Part shown: one piece after another, positions 31,583 to 40,198 of the stretch
How positions within the stretch are numbered: position 1 is the stretch's first letter
How the letters are laid out: every line of letters begins with the position of its first letter
NCBI RefSeq assembly: GCF_029051685.1
Contig: NZ_JAACFT010000014.1
Span: forward strand, 62,001-126,000
DNA length: 64,000 bases
Direction of reading: 5' to 3'
DNA from: Bradyrhizobium sp. CSA207
Lineage (GTDB): Bacteria; Pseudomonadota; Alphaproteobacteria; Rhizobiales; Xanthobacteraceae
The notes under the pieces: generated by a model
The model's input: only the letters and a program-made list of their open reading frames with translations
Database searches by the model: none
What the model was told of the DNA's origin: nothing
Program-made: the position numbers and the translations under genes

Positions 31583-32803
31583 ATGCCCACCGCAACCCCT
31601 GCAAACAAGACCGCCGCGCCGAAGCCCGCGCTTGCGCCCGATGGCGACTTCTATCAGCTGGTTGACCTTCTCACCGCCGACGAGAGAGCGCTCGTCAAGA
31701 AGGTGCGGACCTACATGGAGACCAAGGTTCAGCCGGTCATCAACAAGTACTGGTCGGACGACGCGTTTCCCTTTGAGCTGCTGCCATCGTTCAAGGAGCT
31801 CGGCCTCGGCGGGCTCGGCTTTGAGGGTTACGGCTGCGCGGGCGGGAGCCAGAAGCTGTTCGGCTTCGTCGCCATGGAGCTGGCGCGCACCGACGCCTCG
31901 TTCTGCACGTTCTTCGGCGTGCACAGCGGCCTCGCCATGGGCTCAATCTATCTCGATGGCTCCGAGGAGCAGAAGCAGAAATGGCTGCCGGCGATGGCGC
32001 GCTGGGAGAAGATCGGCTGCTTTGGCCTCACCGAGCCGCTGGTCGGTTCCGGAACGAGCGGCGGTCTGACCACGACGGCCAAGCGCGAAGGCGATACCTG
32101 GGTTCTCAACGGGCAGAAGCGGTGGATCGGCAATGCGCCGTGGTGCGACCTCTCCATCATCTGGGCACGCGATCTCGCCGACAATCAGGTCAAGGGCTTC
32201 ATCGTCGAAAACAAGTCGACGCCCGGCTTCAGCGTCGAGAAGATCGAGCACAAGATCGCGCTCAAGGTGGTGCAAAACGGCCAGATCACGCTGAAGGATG
32301 TGTGGGTGCCTGAAGCGAACCGTCTCCAGGGCGGCAATTCGTTCCGCGATACCGCGCGCGTGCTGCGGATGACGCGATACATGGTGGGCTGGGCGTCGAC
32401 CGGCATCCAGATGGGCGCATATGAAGCCACCCTCAAATACGCCCAGGAGCGACTGCAATTCGGCAAGCCGATCGCCTCGTTCCAGATGATCCAGGACCTG
32501 CTCGCCAAGATGCTCGGCAATCTGACCGCGTGCCAGTGTCTGATGCTCCGCCTGGCGCAGCTCGATGACGAAGGCAAGCTTGGCGACCACCACGCGGCAC
32601 TGGCGAAGGCATTCTGCACCTCGAAATCGCGCGAGACGGTCTCCTGGGGCCGCGAGGTGCTGGGCGGCAACGGTATCGTCGCCGACTACAACGTCGCGCG
32701 CTTTTTTGCCGATGCCGAGGCGCTCTACTCCTACGAAGGCACCTATCAGATGCAGAATCTGATCGTCGGCAAGGCCATCACCGGTCACGGCGCTTTCCTC
32801 TGA
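31583..32803 (+). CDS. Acyl-CoA dehydrogenase (glutaryl-CoA dehydrogenase-like)
   Basis: A 406-residue FAD enzyme with the usual N-terminal helical, middle beta and C-terminal helical domains. The signature CFGLTEPLVGSGTSG (about 148-162) binds FAD and substrate, and the C-terminal YEGTYQMQNLIVGKAITG holds the catalytic Glu at the glutaryl/isovaleryl-type position. GAGGAGAG precedes the ATG. It introduces the alpha-beta double bond in the substrate CoA ester, upstream of the hydratase encoded next. Electron acceptor would be ETF, not encoded here. Confidence 0.88.
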   Translation: MPTATPANKTAAPKPALAPDGDFYQLVDLLTADERALVKKVRTYMETKVQPVINKYWSDDAFPFELLPSFKELGLGGLGFEGYGCAGGSQKLFGFVAMELARTDASFCTFFGVHSGLAMGSIYLDGSEEQKQKWLPAMARWEKIGCFGLTEPLVGSGTSGGLTTTAKREGDTWVLNGQKRWIGNAPWCDLSIIWARDLADNQVKGFIVENKSTPGFSVEKIEHKIALKVVQNGQITLKDVWVPEANRLQGGNSFRDTARVLRMTRYMVGWASTGIQMGAYEATLKYAQERLQFGKPIASFQMIQDLLAKMLGNLTACQCLMLRLAQLDDEGKLGDHHAALAKAFCTSKSRETVSWGREVLGGNGIVADYNVARFFADAEALYSYEGTYQMQNLIVGKAITGHGAFL

Positions 32804-32858
32804 CCATTCAGCGGGGCCGGCGCAGCAGCGCCGGCTGCCCTACCCAGGAGACACGACC

Positions 32859-33710
32859 ATGGTTTCGGGAAGTGCACCTTTCACCCCTTCGCCTGCAACA
32901 GCACCAGGCTCAGCACCCAGAGCGGCGCTGGCCCTTGCGAACGTCCTCTACGAGAAAAAGGGGCTGATTGCCTACGTCACGGTCAATCGGCCGAAAGTGC
33001 TCAACGCGCTCAATACGCCGACCTGGACTGATTTGCACGCCGCGTTCGAGGACGTAAAGGCTGACGCCTCCGTGCGCGGCGTGATCCTCACCGGTGCGGG
33101 CGACAAGGCGTTCATCGCCGGCGCCGACATCAGTGAACTCGCACATGTCGACGCCTACGATGCCGAAGAATCTAGCCGGTTCGGGCAGGGTGTGTTGGAC
33201 CTGATCGAGAATCTCGGCAAGCCGGTGATCGCGGCGATCAACGGCTTTGCCCTCGGCGGCGGCTGCGAGACCGCGATGGCCTGCACCATCAGGATCGCAG
33301 CCGAGCACGCCAAATTCGGGCAACCCGAGGTCAAGCTGGGCCTGTTGCCCGGAGGTGGCGGAACGCAACGCCTGCCGCGCCTGGTGGGAAAGGGGCGTGC
33401 GTTGCAGCTGATCCTCACGGGCGAGACGATTTCCGCGCAGGAAGCCTATCGCATCGGCCTCGTCAACGAGGTCGTTGCCGCCGCCAGCCTGATCGATCGC
33501 GCCGAGACGGTCCTGAAGCAGATCATGGCCAACGCGCCGATCGCGGTGAAGTTCTCGCTGGAAGCCGCCAACAAGGGGATGGAGACGAGCCAGGGTGAAG
33601 GCCTTGCACTGGAAGCCTCTTTCTTCGGCATTTGCGCCGCCACCGAAGACAAGAAGGAAGGCACCGCCGCCTTCCTCGAGAAACGTGCGCCGCAGTTTCG
33701 CGGACGCTGA
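32859..33710 (+). CDS. Enoyl-CoA hydratase/isomerase
   Basis: A 283-residue crotonase-fold enzyme. The oxyanion-hole segments are AFIAGADISEL (about 86-96) and NGFALGGGCETAMACTIRIA (about 127-146), followed by the second catalytic region GLLPGGGGTQRLPRLVG with its Glu upstream (QPEVKLG). It hydrates enoyl-CoA made by the preceding dehydrogenase. The first about 27 residues are Ala/Pro-rich and not part of the fold, so a later start is conceivable, but the ATG at 32859 has AGGAGAC before it. Confidence 0.9.
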   Translation: MVSGSAPFTPSPATAPGSAPRAALALANVLYEKKGLIAYVTVNRPKVLNALNTPTWTDLHAAFEDVKADASVRGVILTGAGDKAFIAGADISELAHVDAYDAEESSRFGQGVLDLIENLGKPVIAAINGFALGGGCETAMACTIRIAAEHAKFGQPEVKLGLLPGGGGTQRLPRLVGKGRALQLILTGETISAQEAYRIGLVNEVVAAASLIDRAETVLKQIMANAPIAVKFSLEAANKGMETSQGEGLALEASFFGICAATEDKKEGTAAFLEKRAPQFRGR

Positions 33711-33749
33711 AGCAAGGCCGACCTCTACGAGGATCTGGAAAGGACACCC

Positions 33750-34976
33750 ATGGCAAACGACAACATTTTCTCCGGACTGAAGGTGGTGGACCTCGCGAGC
33801 TTCATCGCGGGTCCCAGCGCGGCCGTGATCTTGTCCGATTTCGGCGCCGACGTGATCAAGGTCGAGCCGCCGAGTGGCGAGCTGTGGCGGCATGCGAACC
33901 ATCTCCCGCCGCAGCCGGTCGCTGACGACGCTTATCCCTGGCACCTGGCCAATCGCAACAAACGCGGCATGGCGCTCGATCTGAAATCGCCGGGCGCGCA
34001 TGAGGTTCTCGAGAAGCTGGTCAAATGGGCCGACGTTCTCATCGTTAACACCCCGCATCCGGCGCGCAAGAAATTGAAGCTTGAGTATGAAGATGTGTCG
34101 GGGTGGAATCCGCGACTGATCTATGCCGACATCACGGGCTTCGGCGACAAGGGGCCGGATGCGAATCTTCCCGGCTTTGATATCACGTCGTACTGGGCCC
34201 GCAGCGGATTGCTGTCGATGACCCGCGATGCCGGTGCGGCGCCGACCTGGCCGGTGGCCGGCAGCGGCGACAACGCCACCGCCGTCGGGCTCTATTCGGC
34301 GATCGTCACCGCTCTGTATCGTCGCGAGCGCACGGGGGAGGGGGCGCATGTCACAACCTCGCTGCTTGCCGAGGGCGTGTGGTCCGCCAGCGTCTCGATC
34401 CAGGCAGCGCTCTGCGACGCGAAATTCTTCGGGCTACATGATCGTATGCACCCCGCAAATGCGGCCATGAACGTGTATCGCGCCAAGGATGATACCTGGT
34501 TCGTTCTCATCATCACGCCCGACAAGGTGGAGGCCGTGGCGAAGGCGATCGGCCGACCCGATCTCCTGACTGATCCGCGGTTCTCCGACCCGGCCAAGCT
34601 AATGGCGAACATGACGGAACTCACGGCGATTCTCGACCAGACCTTCTGTTCCGAGCCGATGTCACATTGGTACGAGGTGTTCAACGGCGTCCACGTGACG
34701 TTCGGAGCGGTACGTGGACCACAAGAGGTGATCAATGATCCCCAGCTCCGGGCGAACGACATCATCGTTCCGCTCAACGGTGCCGGCGGCAAGCTGACGT
34801 CCACAATCAGCAGCCCGCTTCAAGTGCACGGGGTCGCCAAAGTACCCGCGAAGCGCGCCCCAAAGATTGGAGAACACAACGAGGAGGTTCTCCGGCAGCT
34901 CGGATTTAGCGCTTCTGAGATCGACGGCTTGCGTGCGGGCGGCGCCATTCCGAACACAAAGCAACCTGCGGCATAG
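33750..34976 (+). CDS. Class III CoA-transferase (CaiB/BaiF family)
   Basis: A 408-residue transferase of the formyl-CoA/carnitine-CoA transferase family. The N-terminal FSGLKVVDLASFIAGP and FGADVIKVEPP segments, NKRGMALDLKSP and the catalytic aspartate region ADITGFGDKGPDANLPGFD (about 127-145) are all visible. It moves CoA between organic acids and probably activates the pathway substrate. It lies 39 bases after the hydratase gene. Together with the dehydrogenases this suggests catabolism of a carnitine-like or branched acid; the actual substrate is unknown. Confidence 0.9.
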   Translation: MANDNIFSGLKVVDLASFIAGPSAAVILSDFGADVIKVEPPSGELWRHANHLPPQPVADDAYPWHLANRNKRGMALDLKSPGAHEVLEKLVKWADVLIVNTPHPARKKLKLEYEDVSGWNPRLIYADITGFGDKGPDANLPGFDITSYWARSGLLSMTRDAGAAPTWPVAGSGDNATAVGLYSAIVTALYRRERTGEGAHVTTSLLAEGVWSASVSIQAALCDAKFFGLHDRMHPANAAMNVYRAKDDTWFVLIITPDKVEAVAKAIGRPDLLTDPRFSDPAKLMANMTELTAILDQTFCSEPMSHWYEVFNGVHVTFGAVRGPQEVINDPQLRANDIIVPLNGAGGKLTSTISSPLQVHGVAKVPAKRAPKIGEHNEEVLRQLGFSASEIDGLRAGGAIPNTKQPAA

Positions 34977-35091
34977 GTCGAGGCAGCCCCAGTTAACCGA
35001 AGCTCACGGCCTGCAGGCCCGCTCATCGCGCCATTGGCCGTGCAGAGCTCAACGCCAGGGTCGACAGCATTCCCGTAGAAGACCGCCCAAC

Positions 35092-36318
35092 ATGATCTAT
35101 GACGATGTCTTTGCGAAGGCCTTGACGCGGTTGCGCGACGAGCAGCGCTACCGCATCTTCATCGAAATCGAACGCATCGCAGGGCGCTGTCCGTACGCTG
35201 TCTGGAATTCCCCGCGCGGTCCGCGAGAGATTGTGATCTGGTGTTCGAACGATTATTTGGGCATGAGCCAGCATCCGGATGTGATCAGCGCCATGTCCGA
35301 GACCGCGTCGCGCACCGGAACCGGTGCCGGTGGCACGCGCAACATCGCGGGCACCAATTCACCGCTGGTCGAGCTTGAGCGCGAGCTTGCCGACCTACAC
35401 AGCAAGGCGGCGGGTTTGGTGTTTACCTCCGGCTATGTGTCGAATCAGGCCGGAATTTCGACGATCGCTAGGCTCATTGGCGACTGTCTTATTCTGTCGG
35501 ATGAATTGAACCACAACTCAATTATTGAGGGTATCAGGCAGTCGGGCGTTGACAGAAAGATCTGGCAGCACAACGACGTTGCCGATCTTGAGCGGCTGCT
35601 TGCAGCAGAGCCCGCAAGGCCCAAGCTAATTGTCTTCGAAAGCCTGTATTCCATGGATGGCGACCTTGCGCCGGTCGGGCAGATTTGCGATCTGGCCACC
35701 CGCTACGGCGCTATGACCTATTGTGACGAGGTGCACGCTGTCGGGATGTACGGCGCGCGCGGAGCCGGTATTGCGGCGCGCGACGGCACGATGCATCGGA
35801 TCGACGTGATCGAGGGAACTCTTGCCAAGGCGTTCGGATGTCTTGGTGGTTATATCGCGGGGAGCAGCAATCTGATCGACGCGGTTCGTTGCTACGCGCC
35901 CGGCTTTATCTTTACTACCGCTCTTCCCCCTCCGATTTGCTCTGCCGCGACTGCGGCGATCCGGCATCTCAAGACGTCCGACCAGGAACGCCGGCTGCAG
36001 CAGGCGAGCGCGGCACGCCTGAAGCAGGTTATGAGCGCAGCGAGGCTGCCGGTCATGCCGACAAGCACACATATCGTGCCGTTGATGGTCTGCGACGCCG
36101 GCCTTTGCAAGCAGGCCAGTGACTTGCTGCTGCGCGACCATGGGATCTATATCCAGCCGATCAACTATCCGACGGTGCCGAAAGGAACCGAGCGGCTTCG
36201 GATAACGCCGACGCCTTTCCATGGTCAGGCGTTAATAGACCAGCTCCTCGATGCGTTGATCGACGTTTGGCGGAGACTGGAGCTGCCATTCGCTCGATCG
36301 CCGTTGGCGGCGGAGTGA
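35092..36318 (+). CDS. hemA: 5-aminolevulinate synthase
   Basis: A 408-residue PLP enzyme condensing glycine and succinyl-CoA, the C4 route to haem used by alphaproteobacteria. The glycine-rich TGTGAGGTRNIAGT (about 75-88), DELNHNSIIEGIR (about 137-149), CDEVHAVGMYGARG (about 211-224) and the PLP-lysine Lys246 in IEGTLAKAFGCLGGY are intact. The ATG at 35092 fits the usual MIYD/MNY opening; the ribosome site is weak. It may be a second hemA paralogue in the genome. It follows the CoA-transferase operon after 115 bases. Confidence 0.93.
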   Translation: MIYDDVFAKALTRLRDEQRYRIFIEIERIAGRCPYAVWNSPRGPREIVIWCSNDYLGMSQHPDVISAMSETASRTGTGAGGTRNIAGTNSPLVELERELADLHSKAAGLVFTSGYVSNQAGISTIARLIGDCLILSDELNHNSIIEGIRQSGVDRKIWQHNDVADLERLLAAEPARPKLIVFESLYSMDGDLAPVGQICDLATRYGAMTYCDEVHAVGMYGARGAGIAARDGTMHRIDVIEGTLAKAFGCLGGYIAGSSNLIDAVRCYAPGFIFTTALPPPICSAATAAIRHLKTSDQERRLQQASAARLKQVMSAARLPVMPTSTHIVPLMVCDAGLCKQASDLLLRDHGIYIQPINYPTVPKGTERLRITPTPFHGQALIDQLLDALIDVWRRLELPFARSPLAAE

Positions 36319-36339
36319 CCTGCTCCGGGCTGACAGGGG

Positions 36340-36789
36340 TCAAAATTGTCCAGCCCACATCTCATCAAATTCGTGGTGGCACGCAGCGCTGAAGCCTTGC
36401 AACAGATCGATCGTGCCGTCGATGGCCATTTCGCGCAGCTCGACGAAGCTCTTATCCGGCTCCAAGTAGGTATCGAGGATTTTTCGGGCGACTTCGTCGG
36501 CACGCTGGACCACCGGCGCTGAAGACACGGCGCGCATCCTGCTCAACTTGGCGTAAAGACCGATCAGACCTGGAATGTCGCCTTCACCGTGCTGGAGCGC
36601 ATCTATATAGCACTTGGAGGCATCCTCGATGAATTCCGCGTAGAGGATCTGCCGGCGGCTCTTTTCGTGAAGCAGCCACTGGGCGCGGAGCTGACTTCGA
36701 TGGTTCAACCAATTTGCAAGCCCGCTCGTCAAGCCACCGACAGCCGCTCCCATGAGGGCGGCGAGCCCGGAGATAATGGAAGCGTCCAC
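36340..36789 (-). CDS. Small membrane-anchored hypothetical protein
   Basis: A 149-residue protein read from a GTG at 36789. The first about 25 residues (IISGLAALMGAAVGGLTSGLANWL) form a Gly-rich membrane helix; the rest is a charged helical cytoplasmic domain (RRQILYAEFIEDASKCYIDAL). Longer versions starting near 36990 would overlap the NDH-2 gene by about 150 bases, so the GTG is preferred. No known domain is recognised. It is convergent with hemA and follows the NDH-2 gene on the same strand. Confidence 0.6.
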   Translation of the reverse strand: MDASIISGLAALMGAAVGGLTSGLANWLNHRSQLRAQWLLHEKSRRQILYAEFIEDASKCYIDALQHGEGDIPGLIGLYAKLSRMRAVSSAPVVQRADEVARKILDTYLEPDKSFVELREMAIDGTIDLLQGFSAACHHEFDEMWAGQF

Positions 36790-36842
36790 AGATGCAGTCC
36801 CCAACCAGGTCCAGCGGCAATAATTACTCAGCCTAACTATGA

Positions 36843-38174
36843 CTATGACCCAGACGACCGCGGCCCTTCGGAAATCAGCCGTGAGCTCCGTTGCCCGGAC
36901 AGATAAGACCAGAACCATTGCGTTTGAACGCGGAACCGGTTCTGAAGCTGCGGCAGTGCGAGCACATGTAGTGCGGCCCACACCACCCAAGTCAGAAAGC
37001 CGCTGCTGCGCAAACGTCCGGCCTCGAGGATCGCAAAATTCTTGCCGACCACCGCCATATTGCCTTTGTTGCGGTACCGAAACGGTCGACCGTCCTTGCG
37101 TCCCTTGACACGGTTGGCGATGACGCGCCCGACAAATCGTCCCTGTTGAATGGCTGCCTGCGCCACGCCGGGGACGGGATGCCCATCCTGGGTCATCGTG
37201 GCAGCATCTCCCGCGACAAACACGTTAGGCGCCTCGGCGATGTCCATGAAGGCGCCGACGAATGCGCGCCCGGCGCGGTCCGTCTGCGTCCCGAGCATTT
37301 TCACGACCGGCGAGGCGCTGACGCCTGCTGTCCACAGTACGGTGGCGCTGGGAATGCGGACGCCGGCCGCGATCACGCCCTGATCGTCGACCTTCTCGAC
37401 CTTCACGCCCGTCGACACCTCGACGCCGAGTTTCGTAAGTCGCTTGGCCGCCTTTCGCGATAGCGATTCCGCAAAGGTCGGCAGAATGCGGGTGCCGCCG
37501 TCCAGCAGGACAATTCGGCTCTTGGCCGGGTCGATCTTGCGGAAATTGTTGCGCAGGGTCACCGAGACCAGTTGAGCGATCGAAGCGGCAAGCTCGACGC
37601 CGGTCGGGCCAGCACCCACCAGAACGAAAGTTGTCTGGCGCGCGCGTTCCTGCTCGTCATCGGTCGATTCCGCCAATTCAAACGCACTCAGGATTTTGGT
37701 CCTGATCGTTTCGGCGTCGTTCAGGCTCTTGAGGCCCGGCGCGAACCGCGCGAACTCGTCATGACCGAAATAGCTCGGGTGCATTCCGGTCGCGATCACC
37801 AGGAAGTCGTAGTCGAGTTTTCGATTGCCAATCTCCGGGCAAATGGCCTCGACCGTGCGAGCCCCGAGATTGATGCCCCTGACCTCGGCCAGCAACACGC
37901 TGAGATTCTTCTGTTTCGCCTCGAGCTGCCGGATCGGCGCCGCGATCTCGGATGGCGCCAGATCAGCGGTGGCGACCTGGTACAGCAGCGGCTGAAAGAT
38001 GTGATGATTGCGCCGGTCGATCAGCGTGATGTCGACATCGGCTCGCTTCAGTGCCCGTGCCGCAGCGATACCGGCAAAGCCACCGCCGACGATCAGGACG
38101 CGCTTTTTGCCTCGCGCCGCTTGTGTTGATGGCGGCTTTTCCTGCGGGAACGATTTGGTCAAAACTGTCGTCAT
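36843..38174 (-). CDS. ndh: Type II NADH:quinone dehydrogenase (NDH-2)
   Basis: A 443-residue membrane-associated flavoprotein. The FAD site GGGFAGIAAARAL (about 30-42) is near the N-terminus, the NADH site VLVGAGPTGVELAASIA (about 185-201) is central, and the VFVAGDAATM motif near residue 325 closes the FAD fold. The C-terminal part (about 390-430) has amphipathic, Trp-rich membrane-anchoring helices. It oxidises NADH and reduces quinone without pumping protons, and would feed the CyoABCD oxidase encoded nearby. Confidence 0.9.
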   Translation of the reverse strand: MTTVLTKSFPQEKPPSTQAARGKKRVLIVGGGFAGIAAARALKRADVDITLIDRRNHHIFQPLLYQVATADLAPSEIAAPIRQLEAKQKNLSVLLAEVRGINLGARTVEAICPEIGNRKLDYDFLVIATGMHPSYFGHDEFARFAPGLKSLNDAETIRTKILSAFELAESTDDEQERARQTTFVLVGAGPTGVELAASIAQLVSVTLRNNFRKIDPAKSRIVLLDGGTRILPTFAESLSRKAAKRLTKLGVEVSTGVKVEKVDDQGVIAAGVRIPSATVLWTAGVSASPVVKMLGTQTDRAGRAFVGAFMDIAEAPNVFVAGDAATMTQDGHPVPGVAQAAIQQGRFVGRVIANRVKGRKDGRPFRYRNKGNMAVVGKNFAILEAGRLRSSGFLTWVVWAALHVLALPQLQNRFRVQTQWFWSYLSGQRSSRLISEGPRSSGS

Positions 38175-38277
38175 GGGTGCACCGACTCTTGGGGGCCAGC
38201 CGGCCCGACAGGATAATGCAGGGGAGGTGCGGACTGTTCTTGGATGGCGCTGCGGCGCATTGAACGGCCGTGCCCCA

Positions 38278-39582
38278 TCATACGGCGGAGGGCGAGAGGC
38301 GTTCGTACAGCATGCGGGGGAGGATCAACCCGAAGGCCATGGCCATGATGATCAGAAATGCCGTGGTACCGCTCGCGACGATACCGGTCAGCAGAGCCGC
38401 CGGCGCGTCCGGACCGATTGAGACCAATTCGACAAGGCCCGTCGCGGCATTGAACAGGAAGAAGCCCGGCATCAACGAGACGACGGCGGAGAAGGCGACA
38501 GCCGCGAAGGGCAGATGCAGGCGATCGACGACCGGCGCCGTGAGGATGCTGACGAGCATGCAGGCGGCGAGCGCCCCCATCGGAGCACTTCCCCCGGCGA
38601 GATAGATCAGCGCCCAGCGGGCCGCATGCGCCAGCATGCCGACCGCGATTGGGAACATTAGCAGGCGCGACGGCATCGAGAAGAACGTGCCGAAGGAGGC
38701 GACGGCGCATCCTGCCGCAATCACGTCGATGATCAGGGGAACAGGCGGAGACGATCCGGCTATCGCGAGGTTTCCGCCGGCGGCGGTGAACCCAAACAGG
38801 CCGCCAGCGCAGATCAAGAGCACGATGACGCCGGCATAGGCCAGGCGCGCAATTCCCAGCGCGATACGCGTACGAGCAAGGTCGATTGCACCGTTGAGAA
38901 TATGCGGACCGGGGACCAGCACCATACAGGGACAGAAAGCGACCAGCGGTGATGCAACCGATAGTTGGATACGGCTGGCAGCAGCAGCCACGACTCCGGC
39001 GATAAGCGCGCCACAAAGCGGCTGGATGAGCGGGTTATGGCTGAAACCGGACAACCAGCGGCGGGCGAGCGCACCGATGGCGGCGCTCGCTGCGATCAGC
39101 AGAAGGCTTGTCGTATCGAGCGTACCGAATATGACGCCAAGCGACGCCGCGCCGACGGCTGCGAACAAGATGAAGCGTGGCGTTGAGGACGGTGGCAGAC
39201 GGCCGGCCGACTCGAGTGCGGATTGGGCAGCCTCGACCGGCAGTTTGCCATGGCAGACCTGTTCAATCACGCTCGAGACCGCAAGAACCCTGCCCATGTC
39301 GACACCGAGTGGCTTGGCGGGAACGATGTGTGAGACGGGCGCGCTGTCGACCTTGACAATGAGCTCGCCCCAATATGGCAGCACCTTCACCGCCACGCCG
39401 AGTACGCGCGCGAGGCGCTCGGCGGCGACAACCGTTCGTTCCGTGGTCTGACCGTGAGCAAACAGAAGCGTGGCTGCCAGCGCGGTCATCTCCAATGCCG
39501 CCTCGCGGGCCGGCGGCGCGGGATACGGTGTGTCCTTTTTCGGATTGGTCAATTGCGCTGTGCGGTCCAGTAGCCAGAGCAT
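38278..39582 (-). CDS. Threonine/serine exporter family protein (ThrE-like)
   Basis: A 434-residue protein with an N-terminal soluble domain (about 30-130; the hydrolase-like ALAATLLFAHGQTTERTV segment) and about ten membrane helices, the layout of fused ThrE/YjjP-YjjB exporters. The CPCMVLVPGPHILNGAIDL motif (about 230-248) is the conserved pore segment. It exports threonine/serine or dicarboxylates. The ATG at 39582 is preferred because earlier in-frame codons would run through the gene upstream. It overlaps that gene's end by 34 bases. Confidence 0.83.
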   Translation of the reverse strand: MLWLLDRTAQLTNPKKDTPYPAPPAREAALEMTALAATLLFAHGQTTERTVVAAERLARVLGVAVKVLPYWGELIVKVDSAPVSHIVPAKPLGVDMGRVLAVSSVIEQVCHGKLPVEAAQSALESAGRLPPSSTPRFILFAAVGAASLGVIFGTLDTTSLLLIAASAAIGALARRWLSGFSHNPLIQPLCGALIAGVVAAAASRIQLSVASPLVAFCPCMVLVPGPHILNGAIDLARTRIALGIARLAYAGVIVLLICAGGLFGFTAAGGNLAIAGSSPPVPLIIDVIAAGCAVASFGTFFSMPSRLLMFPIAVGMLAHAARWALIYLAGGSAPMGALAACMLVSILTAPVVDRLHLPFAAVAFSAVVSLMPGFFLFNAATGLVELVSIGPDAPAALLTGIVASGTTAFLIIMAMAFGLILPRMLYERLSPSAV

Positions 39583-39908
39583 CGCGCACTTCCCGTGTGA
39601 CCGCTCCATCTCCCGCCGCCGGTGGTCGCTGTAAGCCTGCCGGTGCCGGACGCGAATTTCTCGTGAACCGTCACTGACGCTCGAACCGAACCGGATTTCG
39701 CGACGTATCCTCTGAATTTCACCAGATTGGGGTGGGTCACGATGCCGTCGGAAATATTGACGGTGAAGTTGTAGCTGGGATCGCATTCGCCCCTTTGCGT
39801 CACGAAGACGAGATCCCAGGAGCCGTCATAGGCGGACCGCGCCTGCGCGGCGGACGCTGGCGCCATGAGGCAGACAGTTGCAATCATCCAGAGCAACGAC
39901 ATCTTCAT
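39549..39908 (-). CDS. Secreted small beta-rich protein
   Basis: A 119-residue protein with a signal peptide (about 1-23, ASA-AQ). The mature part begins YDGSWDLVFVTQRGECDPSY and contains two conserved Cys residues (about 42 and 110) likely to form a disulphide, plus a C-terminal GSARCSGYWTAQR segment. Similar secreted proteins occur widely in Bradyrhizobium but have no known function. Its last 34 bases overlap the start of the ThrE-like gene, so they are probably co-transcribed. Confidence 0.72.
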   Translation of the reverse strand: MKMSLLWMIATVCLMAPASAAQARSAYDGSWDLVFVTQRGECDPSYNFTVNISDGIVTHPNLVKFRGYVAKSGSVRASVTVHEKFASGTGRLTATTGGGRWSGHTGSARCSGYWTAQRN

Positions 39909-40155
39909 CGATAGTCCTCCAAGCCGCGCGCTGCGCGTATCCGAACGATGATCTGATTTAGAAAAAGCCGGCGCAGGACGCTTGTTGAAACGTGCTCAGA
40001 TTGTCCTGAATCGTGCCATCGCAACGCGTGTCGTCAGGCCGGAATTCGTCAGCAGGCAATTTTGAGCATGATTGGCCCCAATCGAGCAGCCGCGTTCAAT
40101 CGCCGCCGAGGGCGCGAATGCATATTGCCTGCACGCATTGACGACCATTCGAACC

Positions 40156-40187
40156 GAACACGTGAGGGAACACTCGTGAGAGAACAC
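40156..40187. repeat. Three GAACAC direct repeats upstream of ctaB
   Basis: GAACAC occurs at 40156, 40168 and 40182 (12 and 14 bases apart, roughly one helical turn), twice followed by GTGAG. They lie just before the ctaB ribosome site (CAGGGAG) and start (40199). They could be operator half-sites for the oxidase operon. The first two also fit GAAC-N8-GAAC, one base off the LexA spacing. Confidence 0.3.
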
Positions 40188-40198
40188 GGAGCAGGGAG

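Noticed and set aside
36790..36990. Upstream extension of the small membrane protein to a 216-residue form
   Set aside because: It would overlap the conserved C-terminus of the NDH-2 gene by about 150 bases, and the added residues are not protein-like.
40156..40171. GAAC-N8-GAAC before ctaB as a LexA box
   Set aside because: The spacing is 8, not the 7 bases of the alphaproteobacterial operator, and a third GAACAC copy makes a different direct-repeat explanation better.
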